Origin: Stentor roeselii
Taxonomy: Eukaryota > Ciliophora > Heterotrichea > Heterotrichida > Stentoridae
DNA: 64,000 nt
NCBI GenBank assembly: GCA_006503475.1
Contig: RSEH01000037.1
Location: 1 to 64,000, forward strand
Reading direction: 5' to 3'
The position numbers were made by a program, and so were the translations under genes. The notes below the pieces were generated by a model that was not told the origin of the DNA, ran no database searches, and saw only the letters and a program-made list of their open reading frames with translations. Positions 30,212-39,934 of this stretch are shown piece by piece (positions within the stretch are counted from its first letter, which is position 1; each line of letters begins with the position of its first letter).

Positions 30212-32011
30212 CTATTCAATGCTCATATTATTAAATTTCGATACCTGCTCCTTTCTCCTCAAATACAACTCCTGTAAAGTATCAGCCTTTTCCCTAGTAA
30301 TTTTTTTTAATTTGATCTGATCCCTTTTTCTCGATTCCTCCAATTTTTCAAGTTCTTCCCTAAACTTAATCTTCTTCAATCTTTCCATTTCAGTAATTCT
30401 CAGAAGTCGATTCTGTGCAATTTTAATTTCTTTATCCTGAGTCATTTTTTCTTTACTAACATTTCTCATATTGATTAACTTCTGAGAAAACTGTTGTGAA
30501 TTCTTAACTTTCATTCTCATTTTCAGCTCTTTCTGAAAGTCCAGGTTACTTTTAGCGTTTTTTAGCTGAGATCTAGTTTGAATGACTGGTGAGAGTGAGT
30601 ATCCAACATTAAAAGACCTTTCAACACTGGGTAGAACTTTTATCTCAGAGTCAGATTCTTGATTTTCAGCTTTTACTGAATTTTCAGTCAGTTTTAAGTT
30701 GGACGTTGTTGAATTTGGAGAGTCTTTGAAAGGGTCTCCTGAACCTTGAACGATTCCTAAATTTTGAAGCTCGAGTCTTAGGATTTTATTCTCGAATCGC
30801 AACTTTTCGACTTCGTCAACTGTTAGAAGAGTTGCACGTCTTTTGAGGACTTTGTTTTCTTGAGTTAGGTTTTCGATTTTTTTTTGAAGTTCTTCGATCC
30901 CGCCTTTGTTTCTTAGACCCAGTAGAGATTTTAAGTGGGAGATTTCTTTTTGAAGTTTTGTTACTATTTCGCTGCTTAGGGCGGAGACCTCGTTTTTTTT
31001 GGATCTGATCATTACTTGCTTGGCCCTGTCAGCAAATTTCAAAGTATTAATAGTTTCCTCACAGAACTCCGAAGACGGAGAAACCGTTGCAATCAAAACA
31101 GTTTTCGCAGTTTTTCCAAGAGACTCCTGCAACAACCTAGTTAATTTCGAGTCTCGATAAGGTACATGTGCACTTTGTTTTTTTCCAAGTTCCTGAATAA
31201 CTTTTCCTAAAGTTGACAAACTTTTATTAATCTGCGTCATTTCCTTTAAATGCGCTCCAGTCATGAGGCCTTCTTTGTCGAATTTTTCAGAGCCTGCCAA
31301 GTCACAAAGATTTAATTTGCTGTTCTTTAAATTTCCTTTTTTATTCGCGATGTTTGACTCAAGTTGCAACTGAAAAATTGTATGAGACCTGGAACTTTGT
31401 TGGTTTAGTCTTGTTTGACGACTTGCCTTTGAAAGGTTTCCTTTACTGAGAAGTGTAAAACAATCGTCTTTGCTTTGGACTACGAATTCTGCAAGTCCTT
31501 CAACGAAGATACCGTAAAGCTTGCTTTCGCGGATTTGAAGAGGTTTCGAGTTGTTTGGGTTTAGGAGGTCGTAGATCTTTTCGTTGTAGATCTCTAGAAA
31601 GGAGGTGTATACTGTGTAGTTGTTTAGGTTACGACTTTCGAAGATTTGATCTATTGTTCTTGGAACTATACCTGAGTCTTCGGTTAGTGATAGGGATATG
31701 TGGGCTGGGCTCTCTAAACCAAACATTGTGTGAGTCTTGCCTGAACCAGTCTGGCCGTAGGCAAAGATGGTGCAATGAAAGCCTTTCAAGAACTCTTGAA
31801 TTGATGGTGATATAAATGAAAACACGCTTTCTTGCCTTTCAAGATCGTTAAAAACTCGATCATATTTGCTTTGAATTAGATGAGTGTCATGTTGGAGTTG
31901 AATTGATTTGGCCTAGGTAGCAGTTACTTCTGAAATAAAGAGATATTCTGTAGTTTTGGACTCGTTTGGCAGGAATGGACGAACTCGGACTCCAACTTTA
32001 ATCGTTTCCAT
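30212..32011 (-). CDS. N-terminal-motor kinesin, one 15-nt intron
   Basis: The ATG at 32011 opens METIKVGVRVRPFLPNES, the first kinesin motor strand. An in-frame TAG follows within gtaactgctacctag, and splicing it gives FISEAKSIQLQ and a continuous 594-residue protein. Motor motifs are complete: P-loop GQTGSGKTHTM, switch I NQQSSRSH, switch II DLAGSE, then INKSLSTLGKVI and HVPYRDSKLTRLLQ. The neck and stalk contain short coiled coils around residues 340-400 and 520-590 and a Ser-rich middle. Without a tail match I cannot assign a kinesin class. It should be an active plus-end-type motor by motif content. Intraflagellar or cortical microtubule roles are possible. Confidence 0.93.
31913..31927 (-). 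other. 15-nt intron in kinesin
   Basis: On the minus strand this reads gtaactgctacctag, phase 0. It removes an in-frame TAG and has T at position 9 and A at position 10. Confidence 0.92.
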
Positions 32012-32188
32012 TTTAATTATTAGAATAGAGAGTGGAATTAAGGTGATTTCGATGCTATTGAGTAAATGATTATTACAACAACTAGTAATTTTTAATAAAA
32101 TTTCAATACGATATTATTTTTACAAGAATATTTATAATCTGTAAAAATCAAAACACTAACTACTTCATAATTATTCTGGTTAAATCTC

Positions 32189-32422
32189 TTATAACAGCAA
32201 TTTTAATTGCAAAAGAGTGATCTGCTTCGCTTCTATCAGAGCTCTCACGTCAAATAAGGCTTGATAATCCTGTTGCCGAAATTCATGAGGTTTGTAAACA
32301 TTTAGTGCCTGCAAATTTTCTAGTTGTTTTTGAAGCTGTTTCAACTCAATTTCAAGTCGGCTGATTGCGGATCTTGAAGGCTTTTGCTTGTTTTTAGCAG
32401 TTGTGGTTTGAACTGTTGACAT
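32189..32422 (-). CDS. Small coiled-coil protein, unknown
   Basis: 77 residues: a Thr/Lys-rich N-terminus (MSTVQTTTAKNKQ) followed by a Leu/Gln-heptad helix (LEIELKQLQKQLENLQ) and a second helical part ending LLQLKLLL. It is flanked by real minus-strand genes with short spacers, and its composition departs from local noncoding DNA. No family recognised. Confidence 0.55.
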   Translation of the reverse strand: MSTVQTTTAKNKQKPSRSAISRLEIELKQLQKQLENLQALNVYKPHEFRQQDYQALFDVRALIEAKQITLLQLKLLL

Positions 32423-32475
32423 TATTTGTGGAAAAATAATCTATTGCTTCTAAGTTAATTTAATCGTGCATTAGT

Positions 32476-32835
32476 TCACTTTACTCTTTTAAAATATCTG
32501 CGATGATGAACACCCGGGATCTTTATCACTTGATTAACTTCCTCCAAGACCTTATTCGACTTTTTTCTTTCAAGTAGATTCCATTGAAAAATAACTTTTG
32601 GGCTAGACTCTGCAAATCCCGAAGTATTTAAAACTCGATCATGATTACCTTGTTTATCAAAAACATCACAAAAAATCTGATTTTCATATATTTTCGGAGC
32701 TTTGATCACTTCTTTTCCCTCTAATGTCACCAGGTGAGTGATATCAGAACCAGTCCTCAAATGTGCTTTTCGAAAGATATTATTACAAGACTTTCCCCGT
32801 CTATGCTTAAATCTAAACAAGTGACTCGGAAACAT
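32476..32835 (-). CDS. Small basic protein, unknown
   Basis: 119 residues, starting with GTTATAAAA abutting the ATG. It is Lys/Arg-rich with a beta-type middle (ITHLVTLEGKEVIKAP, QIFCDVFDKQGN). The N-terminus (MFPSHLFRFKHRRGKS) could be a mitochondrial presequence. No family recognised. It lies in a tight minus-strand series, 33 bases from the receptor gene stop. Confidence 0.6.
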   Translation of the reverse strand: MFPSHLFRFKHRRGKSCNNIFRKAHLRTGSDITHLVTLEGKEVIKAPKIYENQIFCDVFDKQGNHDRVLNTSGFAESSPKVIFQWNLLERKKSNKVLEEVNQVIKIPGVHHRRYFKRVK

Positions 32836-32868
32836 TTTTATAACCTTACAAGATGATTTCTTTCTTGA

Positions 32869-34197
32869 TTATCTTTTAATTTGCTTGCCTCGAATCAACA
32901 TAACAACTTTTTCTTGAATTTTCAATCCTTTCTTCAAATTTCGTCCTAGTTCTTCCAAATGAAAGGAAAACTGAGAGTCCTGCTGCCTGATCTGGTTCAT
33001 AGTGAGTTTCGTGATTTTAGACTCAGGCCTCGAAATGATTTTTCGAATCCCTTCAACGACTTTATTCCTTTCCTTGACAAGTTCTCGAGTAGTGCAAAGT
33101 TCCCTCATCAGAAAGATTAAAAAAGCGAAGCCCGCATAACCTCCAAACAAGTAAATAAGTTGATACATTCCGACAGGTGCAACATGATGAAGCTGAGAGT
33201 TACAATTGTTTCCTTTGTAAAAATAAGCACTTTTCAAGGTTTCCATATCGAATTGTCTAACAAGTTGAGTGATTCCGAAGTCAATTGCAGTTTTCAGCTC
33301 GGGGTCGACGCCAGGCATAATCTCAACAGCGTAAAAAATAGAATTAAAAGGTTTTGAAGTCACGACATAGTCACAGTTTTCTCTTGCTATACTTGTGATG
33401 GTCTCATATTCCATCACTATGGCGTCTAAGTCTTGGTTGTCTAGTTTCGATAATTTGTGTTCAATGTTTGATGAGTCGATACCCACATCTACGAAAAAAC
33501 CGCCGTATGTTGAGGTGTAGTCTAAGTAAGTCTTATATGTGGTGTATCTAGTGTTTTGAAGTTTCTCTGGAAAATCGATCAGTTTCACGTTTTCGAAGGT
33601 AAGGACCATACAACCTGCGAGGTATAGTAAGAAGATTAGAAGATTGAAAAAAAGGTACCCGATGACAATCAATCTAGAAGTCACTCTATAGTTATACTTC
33701 TGCTCTGCGAAGAAATTCGAAGAAAAAGTGACCCAAGTCACAATTCTCAGATTTTTAATCCATTCACGTAGATTAGAATTAGGATTCATTTCAAATACCA
33801 ACAGGATCAAAGCGATTCCTAAAGAGTAACAAGGTATCATAAGCCACAGCTCTGGACTAAAAATATTGATAAACTTGGAAGTGCTCACATAAAGGTTGGA
33901 ATAGGCCAAGATCCCCAGCTGAAGATTATAAGTTGGGTAAGAATAAGAATAGTCAATACTATAACTGTAGGCCGTCATCTGCACTCTTCCTATTTTCGCT
34001 GAAAAGTTAAGATTTTCTGAAAAACAAGCAAAAGTGTAGTCCTCATTGTACCGCCAGCCGTAAACCGACAACGCTGACTGGACAAGGTCTACTTCATACC
34101 CACTGAACGGAATAGAACACATTGAAAACGGAGGCTCTTCATTCACGGCAATGATATGAATCGCACAAGAAAACCTAAAAAACATAAAAATCAACAT
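32869..34197 (-). CDS. Ionotropic glutamate receptor-like channel
   Basis: 442 residues. A signal-anchor-like N-terminus (MLIFMFFRFSCAIHIIAV) precedes ligand-binding half S1 (EEPPFSM, GYEVDLVQSALSVYGW, and the S1 end RVQMTAYSYSIDYSYSYPTY). Next come a hydrophobic helix (LMIPCYSLGIALILLVF), a weakly hydrophobic re-entrant-like region (LRIVTWVTFSSNFFAE), a second long helix (LIVIGYLFFNLLIFLLYLAG), half S2 (residues about 230-370) and a final helix (YQLIYLFGGYAGFAFLIFL). This order is that of prokaryote-like and eukaryotic iGluR channels without an amino-terminal domain. The ligand is unknown, and the usual S1 Arg that binds the alpha-carboxylate is not clear. A 50-residue basic cytoplasmic tail follows. 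Confidence 0.75.
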   Translation of the reverse strand: MLIFMFFRFSCAIHIIAVNEEPPFSMCSIPFSGYEVDLVQSALSVYGWRYNEDYTFACFSENLNFSAKIGRVQMTAYSYSIDYSYSYPTYNLQLGILAYSNLYVSTSKFINIFSPELWLMIPCYSLGIALILLVFEMNPNSNLREWIKNLRIVTWVTFSSNFFAEQKYNYRVTSRLIVIGYLFFNLLIFLLYLAGCMVLTFENVKLIDFPEKLQNTRYTTYKTYLDYTSTYGGFFVDVGIDSSNIEHKLSKLDNQDLDAIVMEYETITSIARENCDYVVTSKPFNSIFYAVEIMPGVDPELKTAIDFGITQLVRQFDMETLKSAYFYKGNNCNSQLHHVAPVGMYQLIYLFGGYAGFAFLIFLMRELCTTRELVKERNKVVEGIRKIISRPESKITKLTMNQIRQQDSQFSFHLEELGRNLKKGLKIQEKVVMLIRGKQIKR

Positions 34198-34317
34198 GCT
34201 TATAAAAAAAATAAAAAAACGACTAAATATTACCTAAAACTTTATTTTCTTGAAATTTTCCTAATTCAACTTAATTCTAAACAAGTAACTCTCAAAAATA
34301 TGTAATTTATTATTTTC

Positions 34318-35493
34318 ATGTCAGCATCATCAGTTTTAAAAAAAGTGCAAGTTCCTCCTCTACTCAACTTGAATCCTCATCTAAAAGACGATCCTTTCGA
34401 AGTCCTGGCAACTCCTCAGTCCGTTCTTTTAAACTACTCTCTCTGGAAGAACCCTTTCTTATTTCGAGCAACAGTCCAAGTCGTTGACGACGGGTTCTTC
34501 TCTCTTAAATGGTCCTCAGCGATTCAGACTTCACGAGACCAGCTAGACTTGCTTCACATAACTCATGAAAAGGTCCTAACAGGCCAAGACGCTTTTTTTT
34601 ACGCTCAGAACAACTTGAAAAGTACCAAAGGAGTCGAAGAAAACAACACTTTTATCATCGGGACTACTGAAACCTTGATAATCGTCTTTTCCGATGAGAA
34701 AACGACTGAAAAATGGGCAAATTCTTTCATGCACTGCATTGTCCGACCTTCATACGATGAAGGCATCTCTGATGGAAAAAGCTTTGAATTCGGGCAACCT
34801 TCGCTGAGGATTGAAAACTTCGGAGCTATTTATGACATTGAAGAAACTGGAAATACTAACGACTTATGGAAAGAGATAAAATTGACTTTTATCAAAGAAG
34901 ACTCTTCTCACTTTGAATACCTTAATTATGATAAAAGTCAGAAGAACTTGGCAGAGTCTTCAAGAGAAGTCATTGAAAGTGTTGAGGACTCAATTGACCA
35001 GGTTAATAAAAAAATCCTTCAGTCTTATTTGAAGACTGTTGAATTGCAGGAAAATATTAAAAGAGTTGAAGATATTGAAGGGTTTCAAGTGATTAAGACT
35101 CATCAGCCGGAATCTCTTGATTTCTCTAGAAAGACTAATTCTGTTATCAGGGAATCTTATGGTGCACTTGATGGAAATGAGATTATTAGTGAGTTACTTG
35201 CAATGTTGAAGATTTATAAGGGAAATAAAGGATATTGCAGTCTTAGTGACTCTTTTCAGTTGTTGTATATGCAGAAACTCGCGCTTTCTGCTGAAATGCA
35301 TCAACTTGCTTGTGAGTATCAGATTAACTCTTTGAAGAAAAAACTCAATCTTGATGAAAATGATAAAGTTAATAAGGTCACTGAAGGCAATGATACACCT
35401 TCTAAGATTAGAGAAGAGGAAGAAGCGAAAAAACATGCGATGAAAGTTGAGAAGTCTTGCTTGAGAGGAGCTTGTGAATGTATTGTGTCTTAG
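34318..35493 (+). CDS. PH-like domain and coiled-coil protein, unknown
   Basis: 391 residues. Residues about 35-145 have PH-like features: a basic beta-rich stretch with alternating hydrophobics (NTFIIGTTETLIIVFSDEK) and a C-terminal helix with a central Trp (TTEKWANSFMHCIV). Residues about 210-250 form a coiled coil (EVIESVEDSIDQVNKKIL), and another helical region ends in a Cys-containing tail (EKSCLRGACECIVS). It could be a membrane- or phosphoinositide-associated adaptor. Family assignment is tentative. CDC50 starts 26 bases downstream. Confidence 0.6.
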   Translation: MSASSVLKKVQVPPLLNLNPHLKDDPFEVLATPQSVLLNYSLWKNPFLFRATVQVVDDGFFSLKWSSAIQTSRDQLDLLHITHEKVLTGQDAFFYAQNNLKSTKGVEENNTFIIGTTETLIIVFSDEKTTEKWANSFMHCIVRPSYDEGISDGKSFEFGQPSLRIENFGAIYDIEETGNTNDLWKEIKLTFIKEDSSHFEYLNYDKSQKNLAESSREVIESVEDSIDQVNKKILQSYLKTVELQENIKRVEDIEGFQVIKTHQPESLDFSRKTNSVIRESYGALDGNEIISELLAMLKIYKGNKGYCSLSDSFQLLYMQKLALSAEMHQLACEYQINSLKKKLNLDENDKVNKVTEGNDTPSKIREEEEAKKHAMKVEKSCLRGACECIVS

Positions 35494-35519
35494 ATTTTTA
35501 TAGAGATAGTAATAAGATA

Positions 35520-36434
35520 ATGTCAAGCAAGAAACCGAAAGATACTGCTTTTCGTCAACAGAGACTCAAAGCTTTTATACCTGTTCATACTGCTAAATCT
35601 TCTGCTGTTATTTTCTTCCTTGGGTCAATGATTTTCTTTGTGTTTGGAATTATGCTATATGTGGAAAACAACAACCAAACAGAAGTCTGGTTCCGATACG
35701 ACGACAAATGCGACATCTACAAAGAACTAAACATAGAATGCAAAATAACCTTTCAAGTCCAAGAAGACCTAAAAAAGCCAGTTTTCATCTACTACGAGCT
35801 TCTGAACTTTTACCAAAACCACCGTCTTTACGTGAAATCCAAAAGTTACAAACAACTCCGAGGCGACTCTCCCTCTTCCTCCGACCTCGAAAACTGCGAG
35901 CCAGCTCGTTACAACAAAGACTTCAAAGGTTACTACTCCGGAAAAACCTTAGAACCTGATGACACGGCTCGACCTTGTGGACTCATCGCGCGAAGCGTCT
36001 TCAATGATTCAATTCGCATTGAAAACTACGAAATCGACTCCTCAGATATCGCTTCAGACACTGAAAAAAAAATGTACAAGTCAAAAGATCCTTCGAAAGA
36101 ATGGACTGACATGGATCAACATTTCGCAAATTGGATGAAAATCGCGACTTTACCTAATTTTAGAAAATTTTATGGAAAAATTGATGAAGATGTGAATAAA
36201 GGAGAAAAAACTTTTTATGTCTGGGATCGGTTTAATGTTGAAAAGTGGGATGGGGAAAAAAGGATAGTTTTAAGCACTGCTGGAAGATTTGGAGGGAAAA
36301 ATACTGTACTTGGAACGGTTTTGATTGTAGCGGGTGTTTTTTGTTTTTTGTGTAGTTTGGTTTTTACTGCAGCTGCTTTGTTTGTGAAGCAGAAATGGAT
36401 GAATCAGGATCCTAGGTCCTGGAGATTTAAATAA
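35520..36434 (+). CDS. CDC50/LEM3 family flippase beta subunit
   Basis: 304 residues from ATG 35520 (MSSKKPKDTAFRQQRLKAF). CDC50 proteins pair with P4-type ATPases, help them leave the ER and support phospholipid flipping. Two membrane helices (residues about 27-49 and 270-295) bracket a large lumenal domain. The family signature is present: KDTAFRQQRLKAFIPV before helix one, RPCGLIARSVFND in the lumenal domain, and RFGGKNTVLGTVLIVAG before the second helix. The stop TAA lies inside the first unit of the downstream minisatellite. Confidence 0.93.
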   Translation: MSSKKPKDTAFRQQRLKAFIPVHTAKSSAVIFFLGSMIFFVFGIMLYVENNNQTEVWFRYDDKCDIYKELNIECKITFQVQEDLKKPVFIYYELLNFYQNHRLYVKSKSYKQLRGDSPSSSDLENCEPARYNKDFKGYYSGKTLEPDDTARPCGLIARSVFNDSIRIENYEIDSSDIASDTEKKMYKSKDPSKEWTDMDQHFANWMKIATLPNFRKFYGKIDEDVNKGEKTFYVWDRFNVEKWDGEKRIVLSTAGRFGGKNTVLGTVLIVAGVFCFLCSLVFTAAALFVKQKWMNQDPRSWRFK

Positions 36435-37070
36435 TTTGATTAGGTTTAGAGGGAATAGTGGGTAAAATGAAATCAGTAGAAGTTAGAGTGTTGAAGGATG
36501 GAGATTTAAATAATCTGATTAGGTTTAGAGGTAATAGTTATTAAAAAGAAAATAAGGAGATTTTAGATTTGAAGGAGGGAGATTTAAAGGGTTTGGTTAG
36601 AATGATTAACTAAGAAAATCAGTAGATATCTGAGTTTTTAAGATGGAGATTTAAATAATTTGATTATGTTTATAGGGTTTGAGAAGGTTGGATTATTAAG
36701 TAAGATAATTAGCAGATGTTAGATTGTTGAAGGATTGAGAGAAAATAATTTGATTAGGTTTATAGGTAACAGTGATAACTAAGAAAACCATCAGATGTTA
36801 GAGTTTTAAACAATAGAGATTCAAATAATTTGATAAGGTTTATGGGGTTTGAGGAAAGATGAATGATTAAATGAGAAAATCAGTAAATGCTAGAGTGTTG
36901 AAGGATGGGGATTTAAATAATTTGATTAGGTTTATAGGGTCACAGTGATAAACCAAAAAAATCATCAGATGTTAGAGTTTTAAAATGGAGATTTAAATAA
37001 TTTGATTGGGTTGAGAAGGTTACATAATTAACTAATAAAATCATCAGGTGTCAAAGTTTTGAATGATTTT
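36414..37070. repeat. Degenerate minisatellite joining two convergent gene ends
   Basis: About eight imperfect units of roughly 70-90 bp, each starting near ggagatttaaataatttgat. Units start near 36420, 36500, 36578, 36644, 36737, 36826, 36906 and 36983. Most also contain a second conserved part, aaaatcatcagatgttagag. The first unit begins inside the CDC50 coding end (W-R-F-K-stop). The last one runs into the 3' end of the minus-strand RING gene, whose final residues LTPDDFIS are encoded by the second part. The repeat therefore incorporates terminal coding sequence of both neighbours. Confidence 0.85.
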
Positions 37071-38035
37071 TGTGAGGTCAGAAAGTAAACCAACAGCAAC
37101 ACCCAGACAGTCGCATACATCCACGGAAAACTCACAGATTTTGAATACCTCATCAACGCCCTACTCGGTACTTTTCCTTTAATATGATTCTCCATAATTC
37201 TAAGTCTATAATTCTCATCATCCGATAAAAAGCTCCGAATCATTTCCTTATTGCTAATCTTAAAAAGGCTCAACATATTAAAACTCATGATCATCGTATG
37301 AGCTCTTCTCTTTTCAGCAACAGAAATTTCATTAACAGTAAGCAGGTCCATACACTTCTGTGAAAAATTCACTAACCTCGTTTCAAGTTCCTTATCAACC
37401 TGCACTTTCCTATCCTGAAACTCAACAACAGGTGCCTGAAACAAAGAACTATTAAAAACTTCAGCATCTCCTATTTCTGATATATTAATCACATATGAAG
37501 GATGATTCACTCTTTCAATATAAGTCGGAGACATGCGAAAAAGGCATTTTCCGAAAACAACTGACTCTTTTTCCTTATCAACTAATCTGATTAATTTGCA
37601 CATTAAAAAAATCCTCAATTTTGATAAATCAGAAGAAATCACGAATTCATTCTTTTCTTCGTTAAGGGTTCTTAAGAAAATTCTGTATTTCTCTGGAACG
37701 ATCACTACACAAAAGCGCTCTTCGGGAAGACAGATGAAGTCGAATAGAAAAATCACGGGGATTTTATTTTGGACTTTCTTTTGAGTCGACTTTTGGACTT
37801 CTTCGGCTTCTCGAGATTTTATTAGGTCTGGGTAGGTCTTTTTGATTAGATTGTTTAGGATGTAGGATGGGGATAAGGCTAAGGGACCTGGAAATGATTT
37901 ACGGCATACTGGACAGCATGAGGTGGATTCGAAGGATTTTTCGATGCATGGCTTGCAGAATGAATGACCACATTGAAGGGCTGATGCATTGTAAAGCAGT
38001 CTAAAGCAAATCGGACAGGAAAGATCTTCTTCCAT
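37028..38035 (-). CDS. RING-finger E3 ligase with C-terminal membrane helix
   Basis: 335 residues. The N-terminal C3HC4 RING is complete: CPICFRLLYN, LQCGHSFCKPC, CCPVC. A middle region (residues about 90-200; IFLFDFICLPEERFCVVIVPEKYR) is reminiscent of the LON-substrate-binding fold seen after RINGs in LONRF proteins; this is a tentative match. Residues about 305-320 (WMYATVWVLLLVYFLT) form a C-terminal membrane anchor. Likely a ubiquitin ligase on an intracellular membrane. Its last codons lie in the minisatellite, so copy-number change could alter its C-terminus. Confidence 0.82.
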   Translation of the reverse strand: MEEDLSCPICFRLLYNASALQCGHSFCKPCIEKSFESTSCCPVCRKSFPGPLALSPSYILNNLIKKTYPDLIKSREAEEVQKSTQKKVQNKIPVIFLFDFICLPEERFCVVIVPEKYRIFLRTLNEEKNEFVISSDLSKLRIFLMCKLIRLVDKEKESVVFGKCLFRMSPTYIERVNHPSYVINISEIGDAEVFNSSLFQAPVVEFQDRKVQVDKELETRLVNFSQKCMDLLTVNEISVAEKRRAHTMIMSFNMLSLFKISNKEMIRSFLSDDENYRLRIMENHIKGKVPSRALMRYSKSVSFPWMYATVWVLLLVYFLTSQKSFKTLTPDDFIS

Positions 38036-38143
38036 TTACATTCGAAAGATCCACTCAAAAATTCAATCTTCAATCAAAACGTCTACAAATCAAAAAATAA
38101 TCCAAACATCCCACCCAAAACCCTTAAAAAAAATTATCCTAAA

Positions 38144-38413
38144 TTATCCTGACTTAAACAGCAAAATCGCTACTTGTCCCAAATAAAAGTAAATAAAATG
38201 TCTAGTTTCATGAGTAACATAAGACCCAAAGTTCCTTCCAACAATACAATGCCATGTAGGGTTATACTTCTTATCAAATTCTTTTTTGATATAAGCTGCA
38301 ATATCTTTTTCAATATTAAACCTTTCCATAGCCTGATTAGCACAATCAACAGCATCCTGTTGCATTTCTTCAGACATGTCGGCATTCTTGATAACTGCTT
38401 TACGTTCGGCCAT
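38144..38413 (-). CDS. DYNLL: Dynein light chain LC8
   Basis: 89 residues, the standard length, with the family core intact ([57 protein letters not shown]). LC8 is a homodimeric hub subunit of cytoplasmic and axonemal dyneins and of radial spokes. The ATG is followed within 24 bp upstream by the stop of another minus-strand gene. No intron and no insertion relative to animal LC8. Confidence 0.97.
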   Translation of the reverse strand: MAERKAVIKNADMSEEMQQDAVDCANQAMERFNIEKDIAAYIKKEFDKKYNPTWHCIVGRNFGSYVTHETRHFIYFYLGQVAILLFKSG

Positions 38414-38437
38414 ATTTATATCTATTTGAATTACTAT

Positions 38438-38707
38438 CTAAGAATACTTCAAGTCATGCAAAGAGTCTAGTTTAAAAGCGATTTCCTTATAAAGAGCGTA
38501 ACCAGTCTCATAGTCTCTTTGATTCTTAGCAAATTTACCCAGTCTTTCCAAGACAGGCTGGGAAATAAACATTTCTGACTGTGCAGTGGCTTCATTCGCA
38601 AGGTAGTACTTTTGGATCTCTTCTCCTGATGCTAAAATTCCTTCTTTACTTGTAAAGTCAGGAACTGATGAGAATAAGCGTTTGAAGGCCAAAAGGTTGT
38701 TTGCCAT
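38438..38707 (-). CDS. Small protein, possibly mitochondrial
   Basis: 89 residues. The start MANNLLAFKRLFSSVPDF has the basic and hydroxylated look of a mitochondrial targeting sequence, and the rest is helical (GEEIQKYYLANEATAQSEMF, YETGYALYKEIAFKLDSL). No family recognised. It is transcribed divergently from farnesyltransferase alpha, with only 19 bp between the two ATGs, which supports it as a real gene with a shared promoter. Confidence 0.65.
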   Translation of the reverse strand: MANNLLAFKRLFSSVPDFTSKEGILASGEEIQKYYLANEATAQSEMFISQPVLERLGKFAKNQRDYETGYALYKEIAFKLDSLHDLKYS

Positions 38708-38726
38708 TATTTATCTCTTCCAAAAA
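38708..38726. promoter_or_regulatory. 19-bp divergent intergenic promoter
   Basis: The whole interval between the divergent ATGs at 38707 (minus) and 38727 (plus) is tatttatctcttccaaaaa. Unless the transcripts start inside coding sequence, any initiation signal and leader for both genes must fit here. Confidence 0.5.
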
Positions 38727-39677
38727 ATGACTGACTGGGTACCTGTTAAGGACCGTGAAGAGTTTAAAGATTTGATGCCTTTGCCTGAGTATTCTGATGA
38801 TACACTTGTTGGAAGGATTTCGTATTCGGCTATGTGTGAGATTTAATTAGTTGAAAGCGTTTTTGAATGCTTTAGAAGGATTTTAGAGAGTAATGAAGAA
38901 AGTCATAGAGCTTTTCTTTTAACTACTGAAGCTATTCAAGCTTGTCCTGGGTTTTACTCTGCTTGGAGACTTAGAAGGGAACTCCTGGTGAGTCTTGAGG
39001 TTGACTTGGATGTGGAGATTGAGTTTTTAAACCAGGTGTCGATTAGCACTCCTAAGAATTATCAGATTTGGAGCTATCGAAGGGAAATTGTTAGTTTAAG
39101 GAAGAGGTGTGAAGGGGAAATGGAGTTTTTGAGGAAGATTTTTGATATTGATAAGAAAAATATTCATGCGTGGGGGTATCGACAGTGGCTTGTTAAGAAA
39201 TTTGAGCTTTGGGGTGAAGATAAAGAATATGCTTTAGAACTTATTAAAAGTGATGCTTATAACAACTCAGCCTGGAACCAGTTAATATTTATTTCAAAAC
39301 ATGATGGAACTGTAGACTCTCTAGAACGAAAAATAGAAGAAACCAAGTTCGTTTTAGAATTTTGTCTGGAAAAAGAAAATGAATGTCCTTTCAACTATCT
39401 TCGAGGACTCTACTCCAAAGAAACTCAAGAGTTAATCAAGCAATATTTCCTCGAAATAATCAAAGTGCAAGGAATTTCAAAAAATCTCTTAAAAACTCTC
39501 GCCTATTTTTCTTACATAGACAAAAACCGAGAAATTCAAGAAGTTTGTTATGAAAAATTGCAAGTTCTTGATATAGTAAGACAATTATTCTGGAAATGGA
39601 AAAGTGAAACCTGCGAAGGAGATTCTTCAAGTTCTGATCTCGATGAAGCAGTTCTAAAAATGTTAAAGTCTATTTAG
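38727..39677 (+). CDS. Protein farnesyltransferase/geranylgeranyltransferase type I alpha subunit
   Basis: Splicing gtgagatttaattag (38836-38850) joins the first 36 codons to the main frame, giving 311 residues, close to yeast Ram2 (316). Prenyltransferase alpha repeats are visible: ECFRRILESNEESHRAFLLT, ACPGFYSAWRLRRELL, STPKNYQIWSYRREIV, DKKNIHAWGYRQWLV and DAYNNSAWNQLIF. The alpha subunit forms a crescent of helical hairpins around the beta subunit, which holds the zinc. The heterodimer adds farnesyl or geranylgeranyl to CaaX proteins such as Ras-like GTPases. The plus strand switches from G/T-rich to A/C-rich at about 39259, in mid-gene. Confidence 0.94.
38836..38850 (+). other. 15-nt intron in farnesyltransferase alpha
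   Basis: gtgagatttaattag, phase 1. It removes an in-frame TAA and restores AMFESVFECF. It starts GTGA, with T9 and A10 conserved. Confidence 0.93.
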
Positions 39678-39934
39678 TTAAATCCTTCCCAATCAAAAAA
39701 TACCTTCATGATAATAATTTCCTAAATTCCTTAATAATTTATAATTACTTCGATTCCTTCTCTGAAATAAATCTCTTAAAAAAATCCAAACCTCAAAAAA
39801 AATCTCGAAATATCTCCATCAACTCGAAAATAAATAAAAAGTTCCACAAAAGACCGATCAATCCCCTCTCCATAAAAAAATCTCTAAAATCCATCACAAT
39901 CCATCCCAATCCCTTCTTAACCCTTTTTAACTAC

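Noticed and set aside
36414-37070. CRISPR-like or telomeric repeat
   Set aside because: Units are adjacent, imperfect and derived from coding ends. There are no spacers and no telomeric motif.
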